Assembly (NCBI RefSeq): GCF_018035235.1 | Contig: NZ_WPCV01000002.1 | Coordinates: 1,116,001-1,180,000 of the forward strand | Direction of reading: 5' to 3' | DNA from: Citrobacter sp. On2M | GTDB taxonomy: Bacteria; Pseudomonadota; Gammaproteobacteria; Enterobacterales; Enterobacteriaceae | DNA: 64,000 nt | Shown: piece after piece, positions 61,515 to 64,000 of the stretch | Layout: every line of letters begins with the position of its first letter | Position numbering within the stretch: position 1 is the stretch's first letter | The notes under the pieces: model-generated | The model's database searches: none | Told to the model about the DNA's origin: nothing | What the model saw: the letters and a program-made list of their open reading frames with translations, nothing else | Made by a program: the position numbers and the translations under genes

Positions 61515-63167
61515 TTACGCGCTCAGCAGTTGCTTCATGTCTTCTTCAACAGTGGTTACGGAACGCAGACCAAACTTCTCGTTGAGCACTGCCAGCAGGT
61601 CTGGCGTGAAGAAACCAGGTGCAGTCGGGCCAGTAACGATATTTTTCACGCCAAGCGACAGTAGGGTCAGCAGAATAACAATCGCTTTCTGTTCGAACCA
61701 GGAGAGCACCAGAGACAGCGGCAGATCGTTCACGCCACAACCCAGTTTCTCAGCCAGGGTTACCGCCAGGATGATGGCAGAGTAAGCATCGTTACACTGA
61801 CCGGCATCCACCAGACGTGGCAGACCTTCAATATCACCGAAATCCAGTTTGTTGAAACGGTATTTACCACAGGCCAGGGTCAGGATTAGGCAGTCGTCTG
61901 GCACGCTGGTCGCGAAGTCGGTGAAGTAGTTACGTTCGCCGCGTGCGCCGTCACAACCGCCCACCAGGAAGATATGACGCAGTTTTTCACGGCTGACCAG
62001 GTCAATCAGCGTATCAGCAGCACCCAGCAGGGTCTGGCGACCGAAACCAACGGTGATCAGGTGCGGAATTTCGCTATACGGGAAGCCAGCCATCTGTTGC
62101 GCCTGAGCAATAACCGGACCGAAATCGTCACCTTCAAGGTGGCTCACACCTGGCCAGCCGACGATGCTACGCGTCCAGATACGGTCATCGTAAGCGCCAA
62201 CGGTTGGGTCGATGATGCAGTTAGAGGTCATCACGATTGGACCTGGGAAGCGGGCGAATTCAACCTGCTGATTCTGCCAGCCGCTGCCGTAGTTACCGAT
62301 CAGGTGTTTGAACTTACGCAGTTCCGGGTAGCCGTGCGCCGGCAGCATTTCACCGTGGGTATAGACGTTCACGCCGGTCCCTTCGGTTTGCTCAAGCAGG
62401 TTGTACAGATCTTTCAGGTCGTGGCCGGAGATCAGAATACATTTACCTTCGGTTGCTTTAACGTTGACCTGAGTCGGGGTCGGGTGGCCATATTTCGTGG
62501 TTTCACCAGCATCCAGGATGCTCATCACTTTGAAGTTCATCTGGCCGATTTCCATTGAGCACTCCAGCAGAGCGTTCATATCGGAAGGCCAGGTACCCAA
62601 CCACGCCATGATTTTGTGGTACTGCGCGTAAATAGCGTTGTCGTATTGGCCGAGAACGTGCGCATGTTCCATATAGGCAGCGGCACCTTTCAGGCCGTAC
62701 AAGCACAGCAGACGCAGGCCGAGAATGTTCTCGCCAATGGCTGCTTTATCTTTATTTGGGGTAAATTCAGCCGCCTGACGTTGCAGGTCGCCCAGATCGT
62801 CGCTGACCAGTTGTAGATCGGCCATCGGGTTAGCGACCGCTGCGTTCGCGTCGATATTCAGGCATTGTGCTTTCAGGGCATCGCGCATGGCGATAGCTTC
62901 ACGGGCATAGCCAACAATACGCGGGGAATCGAAGTTTACGTTAGTCAGCGTGGAGAAGAATGCACGCGGCGCAAAGTTATCAACCTCATGGTCGATGATG
63001 CCGTATTCACGTGCTTTAACAGCCCATGCAGACAGACCTTGTAGGGCAGCAATCAGCAGATCCTGCAAATCGGAGGTTTCGGCCGTTTTACCGCACATAC
63101 CCTGCGCGTAAGAGCAGCCGTTTCCTGCCGGAGTACGGATGGTTTGTTCACATTGCACACAAAACAT
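61515..63167 (-). CDS. hcp: Hcp, hybrid cluster protein / nitric oxide reductase
   Basis: A 550-residue hybrid-cluster protein, the length in E. coli. The N-terminal 2Fe-2S/4Fe-4S cysteines lie in FCVQCEQT and [10 protein letters not shown]; the hybrid cluster ligands appear later (for example [17 protein letters not shown] and [10 protein letters not shown]). It reduces NO to N2O (and hydroxylamine) under anaerobiosis and is linked to S-nitrosylation. A GTG two codons upstream is possible, but MFCVQCEQ at 63167 matches E. coli. NsrR and FNR-like sites lie upstream. Confidence 0.96.
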   Translation of the reverse strand: MFCVQCEQTIRTPAGNGCSYAQGMCGKTAETSDLQDLLIAALQGLSAWAVKAREYGIIDHEVDNFAPRAFFSTLTNVNFDSPRIVGYAREAIAMRDALKAQCLNIDANAAVANPMADLQLVSDDLGDLQRQAAEFTPNKDKAAIGENILGLRLLCLYGLKGAAAYMEHAHVLGQYDNAIYAQYHKIMAWLGTWPSDMNALLECSMEIGQMNFKVMSILDAGETTKYGHPTPTQVNVKATEGKCILISGHDLKDLYNLLEQTEGTGVNVYTHGEMLPAHGYPELRKFKHLIGNYGSGWQNQQVEFARFPGPIVMTSNCIIDPTVGAYDDRIWTRSIVGWPGVSHLEGDDFGPVIAQAQQMAGFPYSEIPHLITVGFGRQTLLGAADTLIDLVSREKLRHIFLVGGCDGARGERNYFTDFATSVPDDCLILTLACGKYRFNKLDFGDIEGLPRLVDAGQCNDAYSAIILAVTLAEKLGCGVNDLPLSLVLSWFEQKAIVILLTLLSLGVKNIVTGPTAPGFFTPDLLAVLNEKFGLRSVTTVEEDMKQLLSA

Positions 63168-63181
63168 GGTCACACCTTTTA

Positions 63182-63204
63182 AAGTTATATTTGATATACA
63201 TGTT
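63182..63204. promoter_or_regulatory. NsrR-like operator of hcp-hcr
   Basis: Minus strand AACATGTATAT-C-AAATATAACTT has the 11-1-11 layout of NsrR sites and lies 15-37 bases before the hcp start. NsrR, an NO-sensing repressor, controls hcp-hcr in E. coli. Confidence 0.7.
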
Positions 63205-63263
63205 TGAGGTTATGCCTGTGCGCGAAGGGATAAAAGAGATTTCTGCTACAACTTGCAGGGAGA

Positions 63264-63277
63264 TTGATTTAGCGCAA
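63264..63277. promoter_or_regulatory. FNR-like site upstream of hcp
   Basis: TTGAT, four bases, CGCAA, matching eight of ten positions of the FNR consensus TTGAT-N4-ATCAA, about 103 bases before the hcp start. E. coli hcp is FNR-activated. Confidence 0.5.
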
Positions 63278-63322
63278 TTTTGGCGGTAGCTGACTACCGC
63301 CAGAGAGGTATTTGTCTGTGTA

Positions 63323-64000
63323 TCAGGCGGAGAAAAAGGCCATCAACAGAGGCACTAACAGACTCAGGATAAAGCCGTGAACGATGGCTGCGGGAACCAT
63401 TTCCAGACCGCCGCTACGTTGTAATACGGGCAGGGTGAAATCCATTGATGTCGCGCCACATAGCCCTAACGCGGTAGAGCGGCTGCGACCGACCAGGCCT
63501 GGAATCAACATAATAGCGATCAGTTCTCGACCCAGATCGTTAAAGAAAGCGGCGCTACCAATCACCGGTCCGAACGATTCGGTCAACAGAATACCGGACA
63601 GGGAGTACCAACCAAAACCTGATGCCATCGCCAGCGCGGTTTTCATCGGCAGGTCGAGAATCAACGCATTGATAACCCCCGCCAACATCGAACTGGCAAC
63701 GACGACCACCGCCACAATCATCCCCCGGCGATTCAGCACGATTTGCTTTAAGGTCATGCCGCTGTTGCGCAGTTGAATACCCACGAGGAACAGTAAAAAT
63801 ATGAGCGTATATTCGCTGGCTTCGGTGGCGTGCTGCAGAATGGAAATACCGGTGAGGCCGAGCAGGAAACCCACGACGACAACGCCACACAGCTGGAGAG
63901 ACTCCAACGCCATTGCGATTCGCGAAGGTAGCTTTTCTTGCTTATGATTGTGTCGCCAGGGCAGCGAGCGCTCCAGCCAGAACAGTGCGGCAATATTACA
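63323..64000 (-). CDS. lysO: LysO (YbjE), L-lysine exporter (partial)
   Basis: The gene runs off the right edge; 225 C-terminal residues are present. It is a hydrophobic LysO family protein with LLFLVGIQLRNSGMTLKQI (about 145 residues from the end), FGWYSLSGILLTESFGPVIG and the C-terminal LCGATSMDFTLPVLQRSGG segment, very like E. coli LysO, which exports L-lysine. The first 75 or so residues are outside. A methionine at 63913 starts a shorter open reading, but the frame clearly continues upstream with NIAALFWLERSLPWR. Confidence 0.93.
   Translation of the reverse strand, partial: CNIAALFWLERSLPWRHNHKQEKLPSRIAMALESLQLCGVVVVGFLLGLTGISILQHATEASEYTLIFLLFLVGIQLRNSGMTLKQIVLNRRGMIVAVVVVASSMLAGVINALILDLPMKTALAMASGFGWYSLSGILLTESFGPVIGSAAFFNDLGRELIAIMLIPGLVGRSRSTALGLCGATSMDFTLPVLQRSGGLEMVPAAIVHGFILSLLVPLLMAFFSA

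Overview
The window is ordinary enterobacterial chromosome. Most genes match E. coli K-12 counterparts over their whole length, but the gene content and order are not those of K-12. A complete 3-hydroxybenzoate/gentisate operon in the Klebsiella mhb order sits between yohJ and dusC, gat genes are absent beside fbaB, and the ybjE-art region is fused to the yegS-yeh region. This suits Citrobacter or a close relative; the genus is inferred from overall resemblance and was not tested by any search.

Layout. Bases 1-4.3 kb: preT (cut by the window edge), yeiS, sanA, cdd, yohK, yohJ. Bases 4.4-10.5 kb: the mhbR / mhbTDHIM catabolic cluster, which should convert 3-hydroxybenzoate to gentisate, then maleylpyruvate, fumarylpyruvate and finally pyruvate plus fumarate. 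Bases 10.5-18.3 kb: dusC, the 27-residue gene yohP, an unnamed SAM methyltransferase, mdtQ, yohD, yohC, pbpG, dld. Bases 18.5-24.9 kb: bglX, the osmoprotectant-type ABC operon osmF-yehYXW, and the 35-residue gene yohO. Bases 24.9-32.8 kb: mlrA, the pyruvate-sensing pair btsS-btsR, yehS, yehR, metG, mrp. Bases 33.0-38.4 kb: an A+T-rich chaperone-usher fimbrial cluster (yehE, yehD, yehC, yehB, yehA) whose chaperone gene carries a one-base frameshift. Bases 38.4-46.9 kb: an orphan rcnB, a TPP riboswitch with thiM-thiD, the yegW regulator facing a yegTUV kinase/transport operon, fbaB, yegS. Bases 47.0-64.0 kb: artJ, artPIQM, ybjP, ybjQ-amiD, ybjS, ybjT, ltaE, poxB, a broken DoxX gene, a YdhS-like flavoprotein, hcr-hcp and lysO (cut by the window edge).

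The two halves belong to distant places on the K-12 map: yegS near 46-47 min and artJ near 19 min. The relative orientations fit one inversion spanning the replication terminus, with one endpoint in the 131-bp yegS-artJ gap. I see no mobile element, CRISPR array, tRNA or rRNA. The items most worth a second look are the mhb insertion, the inversion junction, the yehC frameshift, rcnB without rcnRA, and the two genes inserted between poxB and hcr. I found no clearly undescribed multi-gene system.
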